A DNA stretch of 64,000 nucleotides from Ascidia mentula. Lineage: Eukaryota > Chordata > Ascidiacea > Phlebobranchia > Ascidiidae. The notes beneath the pieces are model-generated. The model was not told the origin of the DNA, searched no databases, and saw only the letters and a list, made by a program, of their open reading frames with translations. This document shows, piece by piece, positions 12,455 to 24,765 of the stretch. The position numbers were made by a program, and so were the translations under genes. Within the stretch, counting starts at the first letter, position 1; every line of letters starts with the position of its first letter. Location: contig OX387202.1 of NCBI GenBank assembly GCA_947561715.1, positions 19,915,001 through 19,979,000 of the forward strand. Direction: 5' to 3'.

Positions 12455-15400
12455 TTATTCGCATTTCACTTTCATCTTAGAACTCATTATTCCGCCATAT
12501 GAGTGTTTCCAACCCGTCCAACTCATAGTGTTGTGACGAGTAGAAGTTCTCGACCCCGGACCATTGAGGGTGGCAGATGAACAATCACGATGCCACCAAG
12601 CTCCACCACAACACACAGCACAATTACTTACTGTCCTGCAATTATAATTAAGTCGGTTGTCAACAACTCTGTGTTACAACTTATTTAAACTCAATTAAAA
12701 CTTGTGTTTAACTAAAACTTTAACGCAACCCCCTGTTTCAGAGCAATTGATTTTTACAATTGTTGATTTAGGGTGGGCGGTTAACTTTGTCAACGAAAAT
12801 CAACTATTTAAGGAAATGCTTTTCATCTTTTTTGACTCAACTCGATTTACTTCGTTAGTAAAACAGAAACATAATCAGACATGTTGTATCATTATTACTC
12901 ACTCATCATTGTCTCTGTTGAGAGTTGAAAATCTCATCCCGTTTAGACTGTGGGACCCAGTCATGGAATCTCCTATATTCCCCGAATATCCGGATATAGT
13001 AATTGTGTAAGAACTTCCTTCATCGCCAATGCTGAAAGTACTGAAAACAACAATGTCATAATGTTTAATTTAATGCAAAGTAATTTAAATAACAACGGAT
13101 AATTTGTTGTTTTAAATCAATCCGCTTACATTGGTTTGTTGCTCATGGAAATGATTGTTAAACATAAAACCCTTTATGACGTAATAAACGACATATGTCA
13201 TACATTGTGTTGTGTTGTGTGGGATAATTATTTGTCAACTAAGCAATAAACACAAGGTGGGATTAGAAGTTTTGAGAAGGAAACCCAGTTATTTTTCAAC
13301 TTTAAGTTCACAAACGACTGGAGGATTACAAGGAGGCTTTATTGTAGCTGAAGAACAAAGCGGATAATTCTAACTTTCCAGTCAAGATGCAACGTTTTGG
13401 CAAAGGTCAGTACTTGGCACTCAAGATTTTACCACAAGGACTTGGGCAACAACGACCGCATAAACTCGTCTGGGCAACAGATTTTCCTTAACCTTTTTTA
13501 AGTGGTTCTTAACCTTTTTTTATCTCATTTCCCACTTCCAGTGTAAACGGAATCCTTATTTCCCACTGGTATTTACATTTTTTAACTAAGAATTTGATTA
13601 TTGTATTTTCGTTATATCTGTTATACTTTTTTAACTTTTTCTACCGCATGGCATTACCAATTACCAATAAGTGTACAACACACAGTGAATACAGATCATT
13701 ATATTTCGTTTACAACTACTTTTGTGTATTTCGGTGCCGACCAATTATCCACCTACAACCCTAAAATTTCCCACCGGATAAGAACCACTGGCCTAAGGAA
13801 TTAACTCTGCAGGCCAATGCACCCATTTTCTTGCATAGAGACCCAACAATATCCAATCAACCACGCAACGACCAGCAGCTAACCCAGGGGTGGGCAAAGA
13901 GAACACAGAGTGTTTACACTATACAACTTATACACTGACAATCAAGTTGCGCCAGCGTCTTACACGTCGCGATTACGGGATTTTTGTTGCCTCATTCAAA
14001 ACATTGGGAGCCGAGCATGTTGGGCAGAAAATCGAAATTTCAAACACTGGATTATGCATGGGTGTTAGATGGAGAATATAATAATCATTTTCATCCCATA
14101 TATCGATGCGGGACACAGCACTAATATTCACTGGATTGCTGCAACCAATTGTCAAACGGTTTGACCGTGGTCATTTTCGCTTGAACTGCGCAAAAAGGTG
14201 ACGTTCGACCCAATCCGAGCCCCACTGAGTTCGGTCCTGGCAATCCGCGACCAAGCGATCGCGCAAACCTCAAGAGCGGTGATGTGGGGTCGTTACGAGT
14301 TGATTACCATCCCTATGTGTGTGCGGTATCTAAACTTTTTGTTTCATAATTATTCCGAACCGAGTAAACGCATTGAAACACAGCAAGAATATTCTGTGTT
14401 GCTTCAAACTTAAAACACGAATTTTGTGAATCTGACGTAATAAGGAGGGTATTCCCCTAATGTCTTTTAAGAATTTGTTAGTTATGACGACATGGCAGCA
14501 TCGGGTAAATTATCGTTGAAACAATGGCATTAAATTGAAAACGTTAAACACGTCATATTCTTACCTATACTCGGCAAAACCTTGACCTCCGGAAAAATCC
14601 TGAAGGTCAACACGAAGACGACATCTAGTGGACGCACTGGTGATTTGATGCAGTTTCTCCAAACCTGATAAAATTTGTTGGTTGCAATAATATTGCTGAA
14701 AACACAGGAATTTAAATTGGATTAACTGACACTGTTATATTGACGCTAGGATTGTTACGTAGCTTGTTTGAAACGTGTTGTTTAGTTCCCCTGTATATAA
14801 ACTGGGTGTGCACAAGTTATAACAATGTGTTCAGTAAAACAAACCTGGAACTCCTGTTGCTGCCACGGGAATATTGCAATTTAAAATGTACTGCTCTTCT
14901 GGCATAAAATATACGTGCTGTATTTTACGACGTTTCGTCTGCCATTCAGCGAGACTTCATCAGGTATTGATGCCGCAATTTCAAAGTAACATTCACAAAA
15001 ACAGTGGATGCGTCAACGACAAAGAACAATGTGTTTACTTTCCGGCAGTTTATAACAATTTGTTGTAACTGTTGCGCCTCCTGCAGTGTTTCGTGTTTTG
15101 CCTCTGTCACGTGATCTGACAAGCGGTGTCAACGTGTCCTTTTTTCTTTTTGTGGTCCTGAATGTTTTAGTGCAGTTTACTTTGAAATTGCGGCATCAAT
15201 ACCTGATGAAGTCTCGCCGCATGGCAGACGAAACGTCGTAAAATACAGCACGTATATTTTATGCCAGAAGAGCGGTACATTTTAAACTAAAACAAACCAT
15301 TATTCAAAGTTTTGCAACATTTGTACTTAGTTAAGGATTGCTTTATTGGAATACAAACCCATCCAAAATTCTGTTGATAGATCCCCAAACCCGTTCTTGT

Positions 15401-15837
15401 AATCCACCCAATCTCTATCGAAACTAACAGATCCATCATAACGACGCTGGAACACCTGGTATTTATCAAGTAAAACACTTGACACTGATTTTCGGTAAAT
15501 TGGTCTAAAAAAGTTAGATGACCTCCATGTCAATATATGACTTTTCACTTTCGTGTGTAATTTCCTGACCTTTATAAACAACACAATCCCGGGCGTATGG
15601 TTAAATATTGTAGTGTGAAATCGGAAATTACTTGGCGTGCATAATAACCTCGCTTACCCAACTAAGCGCTGGTGCCAGGGATTGCCCACCCCTGTGTTAG
15701 TGATATTTACCACAGTATGAATACCTGCCACCCATCTTCACAGTAAACTTCATCTCCCGATACGAGATGTTGGCGACCTTTAATATCTAAAGTTTTGCAG
15801 GAAACCGGCAAAACAATATATATGAGATTCCAGAGAT
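12455..15837 (-). other. FReD head of receptor A, with hypervariable exons
   Basis: Five exons build the fibrinogen-related domain: 15837-15725, 15455-15359, 14664-14565, 13031-12903 and 12635-12455. Both conserved cysteine pairs are present (SCKT with VYC; NCAV with HRDC), as is the DND calcium-site motif. Compared with copy B, exon 15455-15359 is identical and exon 14664-14565 has about four silent changes and one replacement. The other three are packed with replacements: about 7 residues in 15837-15725, 6 in 13031-12903, and 13 or more plus a one-codon length change in 12635-12455. Fixed blocks ([25 protein letters not shown]) surround the variable ones. In ficolin/TL5A/FIBCD1 structures this C-terminal part forms the ligand pocket. 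Confidence 0.8.
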
Positions 15838-18800
15838 CTGCAGACGGTTAAAACTCATCAGATTGATAGAAGTATTGAGTTAAACTCATTTACAAGCAAG
15901 TAGGCGGTGAAAACCACACAATATTTGCACGACCTGCATTATGACCAGAATATACCGGTGCCAGATGGAACCCTCTCTGATTCGCACGTGATGACGTATA
16001 TGTTGGGTTTGCCAATACCTTTGCCCGTAACTCACGTCATGACTCGCTTTTGCCCCTAGTGGTGTAGGTATCTCAGCAATCTACACCACTAGGGGCAGAA
16101 GCGAGTAATGTCGTGACTTACGAGCAAAGGTTTTCAGAATTTGACACATATGTGAGATTTATATTTAAATAAAACAAAACTCAACTGTTGGAAGCGTTAC
16201 TCAGTTGACCTTGCAGTTGATCCACTCTGTTCGACAACTCTGTGAATAAAATGTTCGATGTGTGAGTGGACATTGGATGTTAAGTGCATGAACTTAACTG
16301 TTAGATGTGCGGTTCTGCTCACTCTGCAGTTGATCCACTCTGTTCGACAACTCTGTGAATATAATGTTCGATGTGTGAGTGGACATTGAATGTTAAGTGC
16401 ATGAACTTAACTGTTAGATGTGCGGTTCTGCTCACTCTGCAGTTGATCCACTCTGTTCGACAACTCTGTGAATAAAATGTTAGATGTGTGAGTGGACATT
16501 GAATGTTAAGTGCATGAACTTAATTGTTAGATGTGCGGTTCTGCTCACTCTGCAGTTGATCCACTCTGTTCGACAACTCTGTGAATAAAATGTTAGATGT
16601 GTGAGTGGACATTGAATGTTAAGTGCATGAACTTAACTGTTAGATGTGCGGTTCTGCTCACTCTGCAGTTGATCCACTCTGTTCGACAACTCTGTGAACA
16701 AAACTTACGTTAACGTTGACATGTTTTACGTCACTAACATTACCCTTACCATGAACTCCAATGTAATCGGTCTGCATTTCTTGGATCGTTTGGTTTTTGT
16801 CTTTTTTAAGTTGGCCTGGAAACATGCATGTTTTTCTGATATAACTCTTAAGAAACAAAACAAGCTGTTTTTTAGACTAGTCCAGGTCCATGCGTCTTTG
16901 TGTTATTCACCGAAATTAATAAAGTGCCTGATGTTGTTTACTGTGCGGACCTTCTCAAAAAATACAACATAATTTTTTCCCAACATCCTATGGAGGAAAA
17001 CCACATATTGATACTTTTCTTCACGTTTTCTTTGATTATCTGTGTTGTTTATGCACGCAACGCACCCCTTCTATCCCTTTGTTTTCATCGGTTTCCTGCA
17101 CTCACATGTAATTTTGCACCAATGTAAAAAAACTTCACCGGGTTTTCTTAGTATGGTTCGGTTGTACTTTTTTTTGCTGGTATTAGTTAAGTTGTAAGAT
17201 ATACTCTATACACAAAGGTCATTAATGTAGTCAGTAACTGGATAGCTGTACTAGTAATCACTAGGTGGCGATGATAAGGCCAAAAGGTGGCGCTGTAGAA
17301 AGATATTTTACTTTGAATATCCACCAGGTCAGTCTGTTGGGTCTGAATTTCCTGCAACTTGTTCGTAAGTTGACCTGAAAGTGCAATCGTTTACGAAAAA
17401 GGGAAATATTTTTATAACAAAACCGGTAATATTTAATTCTTTGTTTAAAGTAATTATAACTTCCTGTGTATTTAAGTGTCAGCTTTCACAATCTCATAAA
17501 TTCTCATATTTTCCTACCATTGGTCACGAAGATCTGAATCAAACCCTGAAAAATATTTTGTTTTATTCCGTGATCTCAAAAATGAACAGAATCTAGCCCC
17601 TGATGTTGCACAGTCTTAAAACACGACAGCAATTATCCGATAGCAAATGTTTGAAACCAAGTGTTTCTGATTTCCGTCAGTTGGTTTATTTTTTTAATTT
17701 GTGAAAAATTGATTTTCGCCTACAGCATACGTCATCATCACTTTCTGCAAATAAAATGCATTAAAACACTCGAAGCTACATGTACCTAAAATAAACAAAC
17801 AAATAAAAATAAAACTGAAATGGTGAACACAATGTCCCCTACCACTGCATCTACACAACTGCAAACACCACCGCAGTGCAAGGCCCTCTGACACCGGAAG
17901 CAGAATGATAAGAGAGTGCGAATCAAATTAATGACGACCCGCAGCACGAATGCACGACGTCATTGAACAACATTAAAACAATGATAAAAGATGTTCTCCA
18001 TCCACAAAACACAACACCAAACAAAACTGCCAGCAATTGCCTTTGGTTGAATTCCAATGTGTGTTGTGTCCATCTTGTTGAAAATTTATTTTTGATTTGG
18101 CCAACGTATTGTTCATGACATGTTGCGCACGTCGCAACATCAATGCTGAAACTCGCACACGTTACATGTTGCAGCAGTTTAAATTGTTTGCCTGCTATTG
18201 CTGTTAATGTTGTCGTTTCATTAACCATGGATATGTAGTTACCATGGTGACCGCCCAATGCGAACCGCCCACAAGGGTAGCTACCAGGAGGGTCGTTGCA
18301 GTCCGTTTGCAGGACAAGTTGATTGTCCTCGGTGAAGCATTCCGCTTGCGCCGCAACAACGAAAGACAGAACTTGGGGTACAGCATTTCCTCAGGTTCTC
18401 AAGCTCACACAAAAAGAAGGGCAATTAAAGAGCCAGGCCCAAATCGTTTACAAACGACCCCCCTCCTTGGGCGAAATTTATAATAGCATAAGCATTTCAA
18501 GTTGTTTTTCGGTGGTATTTGTGGAACAGCCCATGGCCAAAGGACTGGATGTGTGCGAAGCCAAATGGCTGAACCGCACCCAAGTATCAATAAACATTTA
18601 AAAAATGATTCCCCCCGAATTCGTAAGCAATTGCAGGCAGATTTGTTTGGTGTTGTGTTTTATGGATGGAGAACATCTTTTACCATTGTTTTAATGTTGT
18701 TCAATGACGTCGTACGTTCGTGCTGCGGGTCGTCATGGTTTTGATTCGCACTCTCTTATCTTTCTGCCTCCGGTGTCAGAGGGCCTTGCACTGCAGTGAA

Positions 18801-19746
18801 GTTAACAGTTGTGTAGATGCAGTGGTAGGGGACATTGTGTTCATCATTTCAGTTTTATTTTTATTTGTTTGCTTATTTTAGGTACATGTAGCTTCAAGTG
18901 TTTTAATGCATTTTATTTGCAGAAACTGATGATGACGTATGTTGTACGAGAAATCGATTTTTTACAAATTAAAAAAATAAACCAACTGACGGTAATCAGA
19001 AACACTTTGTATCAAACATTGTTTTATTCCATTCGTATTTACCCCAAGTAGTGGAAGCGTACAAGATCTATGTTAGCTCCCAAACCAGAAACGAAACTTT
19101 CATATTGGTCATGATTGAATATATCTCGTTTCACAAAGCACACAGTTGATTTATTACGCTCCAACTTGTGTTTACCCATGGCATGTTGACGCAAAGCTAA
19201 TTTCTTACTGATATGAAACTTACCAGAGCGAGAGCTGTTGCGATAACCAGACCCAGTACCACCAGCACAATCTTCATTCTTCTGAGCTCAGAACGTAATT
19301 GTGACAACTTCTCTTTCTCCGCGCTTCGCTGAGGTTCCTCGTAAACTGATTGTTGTTAAGTTTACAGACGTGCTTTTAGTTCGGGTAATTTAGCTTCCAA
19401 CAAAACCTTACGCTACGAGGTCTAGTATCTTTCTCCTTGAGTTTGTCATTGTAATATTCCAACTCTTACGTAAGCCCATTTTTACTGGCGTTTCATTATG
19501 TAAAGGTTATGACGTCATAATACACGTTGTCAAATAAATGTCATTTTGGTACAAAGCGTCAATTGTGACGTCAAAAGTTGTTAAAAAATAGTTTTGACTT
19601 TTCTGCTTTATTCACACCGGTTGGGAAACCGCGTCAGACAACAAGATCTTAGTTTCTCCACACAAAGATAATATAATCGGTTTGTACGACTTACTGTTTT
19701 CCTGGGGACCAGAGCGAGCCGTCATTTCATAACTTTCGCGATTCAT
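12455..19746 (-). CDS. Type II transmembrane fibrinogen-domain receptor, copy A
   Basis: Exons 5' to 3' on the minus strand: 19746-19695, 19345-19224, 17545-17518, 17374-17312, 16815-16750, five repeat exons (16691-16638, 16578-16525, 16465-16412, 16352-16299, 16239-16186), 15837-15725, 15455-15359, 14664-14565, 13031-12903, 12635-12455 (TAA). Lengths total 1221 bp = 406 codons plus stop, and every junction phase fits. Layout: cytoplasmic tail [19 protein letters not shown] with tyrosines in SYEM and IYEEP; basic stop RSELRRMK; membrane helix [20 protein letters not shown]; coiled-coil stalk with N-glycosylation sites (NQT, NRT, NAS); then a FReD. FReD landmarks: [65 protein letters not shown] (calcium site), GGAWWHRDC. 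The architecture resembles FIBCD1. Ligand unknown. No frame break seen. Confidence 0.85.
14880..15287 (-). mobile_element. Penelope-like element relic 1 (copy A, short)
   Basis: Inverted arms (about 14880-14989 and 15174-15287) flank a short remnant. This form lacks about 790 bp present in copy B, which still shows GIY-YIG and RT motifs (35580-36774). Each arm carries a hammerhead-like core: CTGATGA, a GTCT...AGAC stem, GAAACGTC (about 15200-15241 on +, 14966-14927 on -). The relic sits in the intron between FReD exons 15359 and 14664. It is broken and old enough to predate the segment duplication. Confidence 0.7.
16014..16134. mobile_element. Foldback (palindromic) element in receptor A intron
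   Basis: Two arms of about 50 bp (about 16018-16067 and 16081-16131) are near-perfect inverted repeats ending in CCTTTGC...GCAAAGG, around a 13-nt loop (16068-16080). The element lies between the last stalk repeat exon and the first FReD exon. Copy B has it at 37504-37631, with a 20-nt loop that looks inverted relative to this one. No coding content. Possibly a foldback MITE. Confidence 0.65.
16186..16691 (-). repeat. 113-bp minisatellite made of stalk exons, 5 copies
   Basis: Tandem units 113 bp long begin (on +, at GCAGTTGATCC) at 16213, 16326, 16439, 16552 and 16665. Read on the minus strand, each unit is a 54-bp exon plus a 59-bp GT-AG intron (GTTAAG at the donor, TTATTCACAG at the acceptor). 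The exon is phase 1-1, so any number keeps frame. It encodes [18 protein letters not shown], with a/d-type spacing L-V-L and one N-glycosylation sequon (NRT). The last copy (16239-16186) is a variant ending GQLSNASN. Copy B has nine. Confidence 0.85.
17644..19021. mobile_element. Penelope-like element relic 2 (copy A)
   Basis: Large inverted arms face each other around a middle at about 18200-18470. The left arm on the minus strand and the right arm on the plus strand both show pieces of a GIY-YIG endonuclease region ([27 protein letters not shown]) typical of Penelope-like elements. The right arm carries a hammerhead-like core at about 18926-18957 (CTGATGA, CGTA/TACG stem, GAAA). It lies inside the intron between the receptor's transmembrane exon and the 28-bp exon. 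Copy B (39594-41264) is about 290 bp longer. Broken fossil. Confidence 0.65.
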
Positions 19747-21375
19747 TTGCGGTGAAAATGTTGATCGACCAGAAAATAAAAACAAACAACCACCTCTACG
19801 TGTGCGCAAGATAATCTAACACGAAAGTTTGTGGAGTGCAGCCAACAACACAAGGAAGTTATGGTGGCGTTTCTTAAGGAGCAGGAAATGCGTAGGTTTC
19901 GCTTTTGTTGTCCACGTTATTTCATAACCTTTGTTTTCCACTCTGTCATGGGTTCAAACCTATGACTGCAGGCATCTGTAACCAGGCGTTCGTTTCAGCA
20001 GAAAAGTGTAAACAGCACTCGGTCAGCAGTTGCCTTGGACTCACGACGAGTTTGCAAAACGTGTCTTCATGTCAATGTTCATGTTTCTGTTCATGTATTT
20101 TCTAACATACTTTGCATGTTACAAGGAATGTGGGATAAAAATCAGCGTAACAAAATCACTGAGATCGTTCCCTACAATCGCGGTTAAATTAGAACGCATT
20201 TCATTTTAGTTTGAATTCTTTGCCATTTTTAGTTGGCAGTGGATTTTCGTTCTGCTGCCTTGATTTGCTGAACTTTTGTATAGAATATTTCAAAACATTC
20301 TTGCAATTTAGCTAATTTGCATTTTGAAATACAAAATCTTGCTTCCAATAAGAACAAATTAACCAGTTTTACTCGGTTCGTATTTACGTTTTCTACATCA
20401 AAAGTTGGTCAGTAGAATTCTTTCCATCGATTTGGCGTCCAACCATGCACTTACATCTTCCCAGAATATTGCAACATTTATTACACACAAAAAATACATG
20501 CTAAATTGTTTCCATTTCGTTTTCGCAAAAAAAACACATTCACCCGTGCTGTCAACCAGCCTGAAGCCAAATAGAGCGTCATTCGTTACCAATGCCCACA
20601 AATTTAATTTTGAAAGATCTTAATTTCGTTTTCAGAGTGCATTTAAAATTATCATAGTAGAGCGACTGCTATTGGGTTTCCGTTAAGGTCGATTCCATGT
20701 AGGTTTCCCGTTTGTTTGTTTGTTTGTTTTCTTGGGGTTTTTCTAGTTTGTTGGAATGGCTTTTATTAGCTTAAGGTAATCTTGTAATTTTTGCTTGAAG
20801 GTTTGAACAAACTACAGACTGCCTTCCATGGTAAACCGGATGCTCGATATTATCTTCATAAATAAAGTGATGCATAGGCCTACGCTATCGGTCTGCCTAT
20901 ATATCAGGTCTTCGTAGGTACCAACGCCAGGTACGATGAGTCAGATATTCGCAACCGCACCCCAGTCTCTTGGTTTTTAGTGAATATATTGTGCAGTGAA
21001 AGAACAACGAATCAGTACGCAGTGTAGAATGGGCGAGACACAATACATCAGCAACAAGACAGCATTGGGGTAGTCAGTACAAACAGGGCACAGTTTAGCG
21101 CAGTCAGTTATACAGGGCAGGGTCGAGATTTCTGAAGTTCACAGTACCACGTTTCTAAAGGCACTGTGGAGTGAGCTTGGCGTCTAAAACATACAAACAA
21201 ACGTCACAAATTGCCAATGTAGTCAACTGGCTAACAAAACACTGAAAGAGGCACATGACAGGGCTTTAAGTCTTCATAACACTTTACCACGTGTTTCGGC
21301 AATAGGCTACACACGTCCTAAAGTATCGCAATTCTCGGTCTTTAGGCAAATCTACCAAAAAACAATATGCTCTTA
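19747..21375. other. 5' flank of receptor A, no gene seen
   Basis: Upstream flank of the minus-strand receptor gene, likely including its promoter. An in-frame open stretch runs upstream of the ATG at 19746 but has no other ATG, so 19746 is the best start. A TTTG microsatellite lies near 20711-20730. I see no other exon. The copy B equivalent is 41991-43674. Confidence 0.5.
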
Positions 21376-22093
21376 AGGCCCGTTTACACACGAACACAGT
21401 ATGGCACGGCACAGCACAGTCTGGGACACACGGTGTTTACACTACTGGAATAATCGAGGACGACTACGGGGATTTTCCTGTAATGAACACGAAACCGACA
21501 AGTGAAAGTGACAAGTTACGTTGATAATTTTTTTAAGGATGTCAGTCTTGCCTTGCATTTCTCAGCCCCGCCAGCGTTATTATAAGTACAAATTAAAGTT
21601 GTTGCTATTGGCTGTACATATTATTTAACAAAAAGCATGTACTCTTTTACATAGTTAAGGCATGTGCTGCTTTTACGTAATTTTTTACGACGCAAGGTAA
21701 CACTACAGTATGTTGAACCAAACAGCACAGATTATGAAAACAAAGATGGTATAATTGAACCAATGGTTTTTCACAGCAGCATCCCGCTTAGACGCCGTTC
21801 TACACACCGCTTTGTAATGCAGTTACGGCACCATTTCTCAAAACAATCGCTCACATGTCAAACGCGGTCACATCACACAACCAGAACTAAAATAATATAT
21901 GTCCTCTCCTTTTAAGCAGTCGCCTTGCACTCTCGCATTAATGTGTGCCGAAATGTGCCCAACTGTGCCCGAATTTATGATCGTCGAGCAAAAGCGAGCA
22001 CATCCCAGCTCAGACCGGCACATCCCATCCCAGCACAACTCAGCACGCGCGCAATAAAACAAACACGGAATCGTCTGTAGTGTAAACGGGCCT
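21376..22093. mobile_element. PIF/Harbinger-type element, non-autonomous (copy A)
   Basis: Terminal inverted repeats AGGCCCGTTTACAC (from 21376) and GTGTAAACGGGCCT (to 22093) are perfect over 14 bp. TTA stands on both sides (21373-21375 and 22094-22096), the 3-bp TWA-type target duplication of PIF/Harbinger transposons. The 718-bp interior has CACAG/GCAC-rich subterminal repeats and no transposase I can recognise. Copy B carries it at 43675-44394, so insertion predates the duplication. Confidence 0.75.
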
Positions 22094-22515
22094 TTAGTGT
22101 GTAACAACGTTTTTGCGTAAACAAGCTTAATATTAGAGTTATAATATTGCAAAGTCTTCGTGAAAACTAATGTTGAGTAGCCACGCATGAAACGGAGAAA
22201 TCCCGTTTCGCCCATCCGTGAGGTGGTTTAAGTGTCTCCCGTTCGTAACACTAGGATGAAAATGTACGCACAGCGGCACCTCGTGGTCACTTTCCAGCAT
22301 TACAAACGCGCCATTCAAGTAACTCGCCAACGAACAGTGATGTTTCCACTGTAGTCAGTACAGTTTAGCTGTTCAGTAATTGTAAGGGGAAACAAAGTTT
22401 GCCCCCTTGCTGCATTTCATACCGATGTTGACGTTTGCACACTTCAATGGTTTTTCGGGTGCTTTCCCTTATATTTGATGAAAAGTGCCGGTTTGAAAAC
22501 TGATTTCTGGTCAAA

Positions 22516-23456
22516 ATGGCGGCCTTGGCTTCGCTTTGTGACGCTTACGGCAGTGATTCTGATTTTAGCGATAACGACGAGCAATTTACGCAAGTAGATC
22601 GAGCTGGCACCAAAGTGAATTTGCCTTTACCGCAAGCTATTTCTTTATTGTTTGGAGACACCAAGTCGTTGAAACCCCAGGAACACCCGAACACCGAGGT
22701 CGAATCCGGTCGTTCCCCCATGAGCGCGGGAATTGGGCAACGTATGTTTACATACCTTACCCTAAAAAAAGTTTGGATGAATTTAAATTCAACATTGAAA
22801 AAACACTCGAAAGCAGAGAAAAAGGGTATTAAATTATCTGCTTAAATTATTGTGTACAGTTTTAAATGTTTGGGAATTAATTTATAGAATCGACATGGCA
22901 TCTTGTGGATGATTTCCATGTGAGTATTTCAAGGACTAATGTCATACCTCACCACTGCATAGACCCTTTAGTGGAAAGTCTCAGACAAAATTTAAAAAGG
23001 TTTTGAAGATTTTCAATCACATTATCATCTGATGATTTGAATATTTATGTGAACGATGAAAAAACAAGATCATTTTGTGGGTTTAAGGTAAGGGTGAAAC
23101 TTTTTTGACAGCATTTCTTGTCTTGATTTGGTATCAGATTGTTTGTTATTGTTTGCAAACAATTCCAGATTTCAGCGCAACCTGCAATTCAACAACTGAA
23201 TAAAGTCGTTCAGATCGTGAAGAAAGCTTTCATGGATTTTCATTGCAAGCCTTACTACACAAACCCATCCTATCACATGAGTGTTGCTTGGTATCTCGAC
23301 CAATTCACAGAAGAATCCAAATTAATTTCAAAACTTTCATCAAATTGGAACAAAATAGAATTGGAGAACCCTGAACTTTTTACAATTGATGTGGATGAGG
23401 TTGTTTGTAAAAGTGGCAACAAAATGTTTTCATGCAAACTAAGTTCAATCAGTTGA
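22516..23456 (+). pseudogene. USB1: USB1 (U6 snRNA 3'-5' exonuclease), copy A, damaged
   Basis: USB1 trims and caps the U6 snRNA 3' end as a 2',3'-cyclic phosphate, using two HxS motifs. Three exons: 22516-22825, 22888-23087, 23169-23456 (stop 23454). The start MAALASLCDAYGSDSDFSD, first motif FHVSIS (exon 2), second motif YHMSVAW and the end CKSGNKMFSCKL (exon 3) match the family (human CKSGNKFFSMPL). Against copy B, exon 1 has an 8-bp insertion in the [13 protein letters not shown] region plus one extra A near the donor, and exon 2 has an in-frame TGA (RF-stop-RF). Exon 3 is clean. It is likely non-functional unless these are sequence errors. Confidence 0.82.
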
Positions 23457-24135
23457 CATCCACAATACTCACATGGACATCTGTATTGCCACCATTTCGT
23501 CGGACTTTAGTGAGTTTTTCCACTTTTTGTGGTCGAGTTAAATTCTTGTTTAGCTCCAGATTTTAACTGCTACATTAATCTTATAATGTAACATTTTGTT
23601 TTTTTTTATATAATTTCTGTTTGACTTTTATTGTTTGTCTCATACAGGTTTCAGCACAAAAACCTGTCGTGAACATTTCTAAACATGAGAACCAGCGGTG
23701 TTTATAAACGTGATATCATGAATTGCTGAACAGCCGCAAAATGCAGGTTTTTAATTTGAACTGTTTATTATCACGTTGAGTTTATGCCGACCTAAACTCC
23801 ATACATGAAGTCAAAACTGTGTTCAAATTTGTTTAAAACAAAATTGATTGTAAAGAAAAATGCATATGAGCCATAGCGAACCATATGATTTGATACAGTT
23901 GGATACTAAGCAGTTGTTTGGGCATAATGCGCTCCACAGTGGTTCGTCTCTATTGTTTGATGCCCAGTTACGGGTACCCAACTGACTTACGTTGGAAATA
24001 TCTGTTCCTGGCTAGTTTGCGAGCTAGTCCTGGGCCACAGTCACCAACTGCACTTATGAGACCCCTACAAGACAAAACCATCCACAGTGTCCCCAGGTCT
24101 ATTTCAATAAGGTTGGAATAGGAAAATTTTGGCTA
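23457..24135 (+). other. USB1-A 3' flank, no gene seen
   Basis: Between the USB1 stop and a LINE relic I see no exon. A short motif near 23716-23747 (ATGAATTGCTGAACAG then a TGCAGG) recurs loosely at about 60338-60367 in a Myo10-C intron; its meaning is unknown. The copy B equivalent is 46244-46900. Confidence 0.4.
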
Positions 24136-24765
24136 AAAATATTTGTTTGTAAAAGAAACAGAAAACAACAACAGTTGAACTGAAAGAAAAAGTATTAAAA
24201 TTGCAAACAGATGTTGAAGAAGCAAAAGTGAAGTAAATATCCTTGAACAATATAGCAGGAGAGAATGCATTGAAATATGTATGTTCGCAATTTTAATACT
24301 TTTTCTTTCAGTTCAACTGTTGTTGTTTTCTGTTTTTTTTAAAAACAAATATTTTGAGTAACACAAACTAAAGAAGAATGCACCGACCAAATTGCAATTG
24401 CCAAACACATGGGAGTATTGATTCAAAAAACTGATATAGCATCTCACACAGAATACCTGTGAGAACAACAAGCAGCTCATCAAAATAATCCCCACCGATA
24501 ACTGAAAGTTTATCTTAAGGAAAATCAAGAATTAAATATTTTTAACAAATCAAATCTGCATTTCCCTAACTCCAAAGAAACAACTTTCAACCTGCAAAAT
24601 GTTTTCATGACAGAAAGTTTGACAAGACAAAACCGAAAATTATTCAACACTTGCTTGCAGCACAAAAAAAGACAAGCCTTTAAGTATATTTGGACAAACA
24701 ATGGGACAATACTACTTCGTGAAAATGATGTAAGTAAGATCAGAGCCATAACTCAACTGCTGATT
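24136..24765 (+). mobile_element. LINE ORF1 relic with inverted insert (copy A)
   Basis: Broken frames give ELKEKVLKLQTDVEEAK, then LEQYSRRECIEI, then IAKHMGV, then ESLTRQNRKLFNTCLQHKKR followed by AFKYIWTNNGTILLREND. This is the order seen in ORF1 proteins of CR1/L2-type LINEs (coiled coil, LEQYSRR, then the NESLT...FKFVWTKNG block). An inverted copy of 24136-24204 sits at 24287-24355, forming a 69-bp-arm hairpin. Several stops interrupt it. It lies just before the acceptor of the IQ-type exon at 24906. The second copy is at about 46900-47535. Confidence 0.65.

Noticed and set aside
15859-15933. An additional receptor exon after the acceptor TAATGCAG (minus strand)
   Set aside because: Phases do not fit the next exon; starting exon 15837-15725 at GTCTGCAG joins the stalk repeats directly and supplies the first FReD cysteine.
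16694-16972. Plus-strand open frames over the stalk-exon region
   Set aside because: They are antisense to well-phased receptor exons 16750-16815 and the repeat exons.
14880-19021. LTR retrotransposon or retrovirus reading of the repeat-flanked elements
   Set aside because: The flanks are inverted, carry hammerhead cores and enclose GIY-YIG and Penelope-type RT motifs; no gag, integrase or envelope signal seen.
12455-19746. Identification of the receptor as v-Themis (Ciona self-sterility ligand)
   Set aside because: v-Themis genes lie inside PKD1-like s-Themis genes; here the neighbours are Myo10 and USB1 and the product has a transmembrane anchor. Kept only as an analogy.
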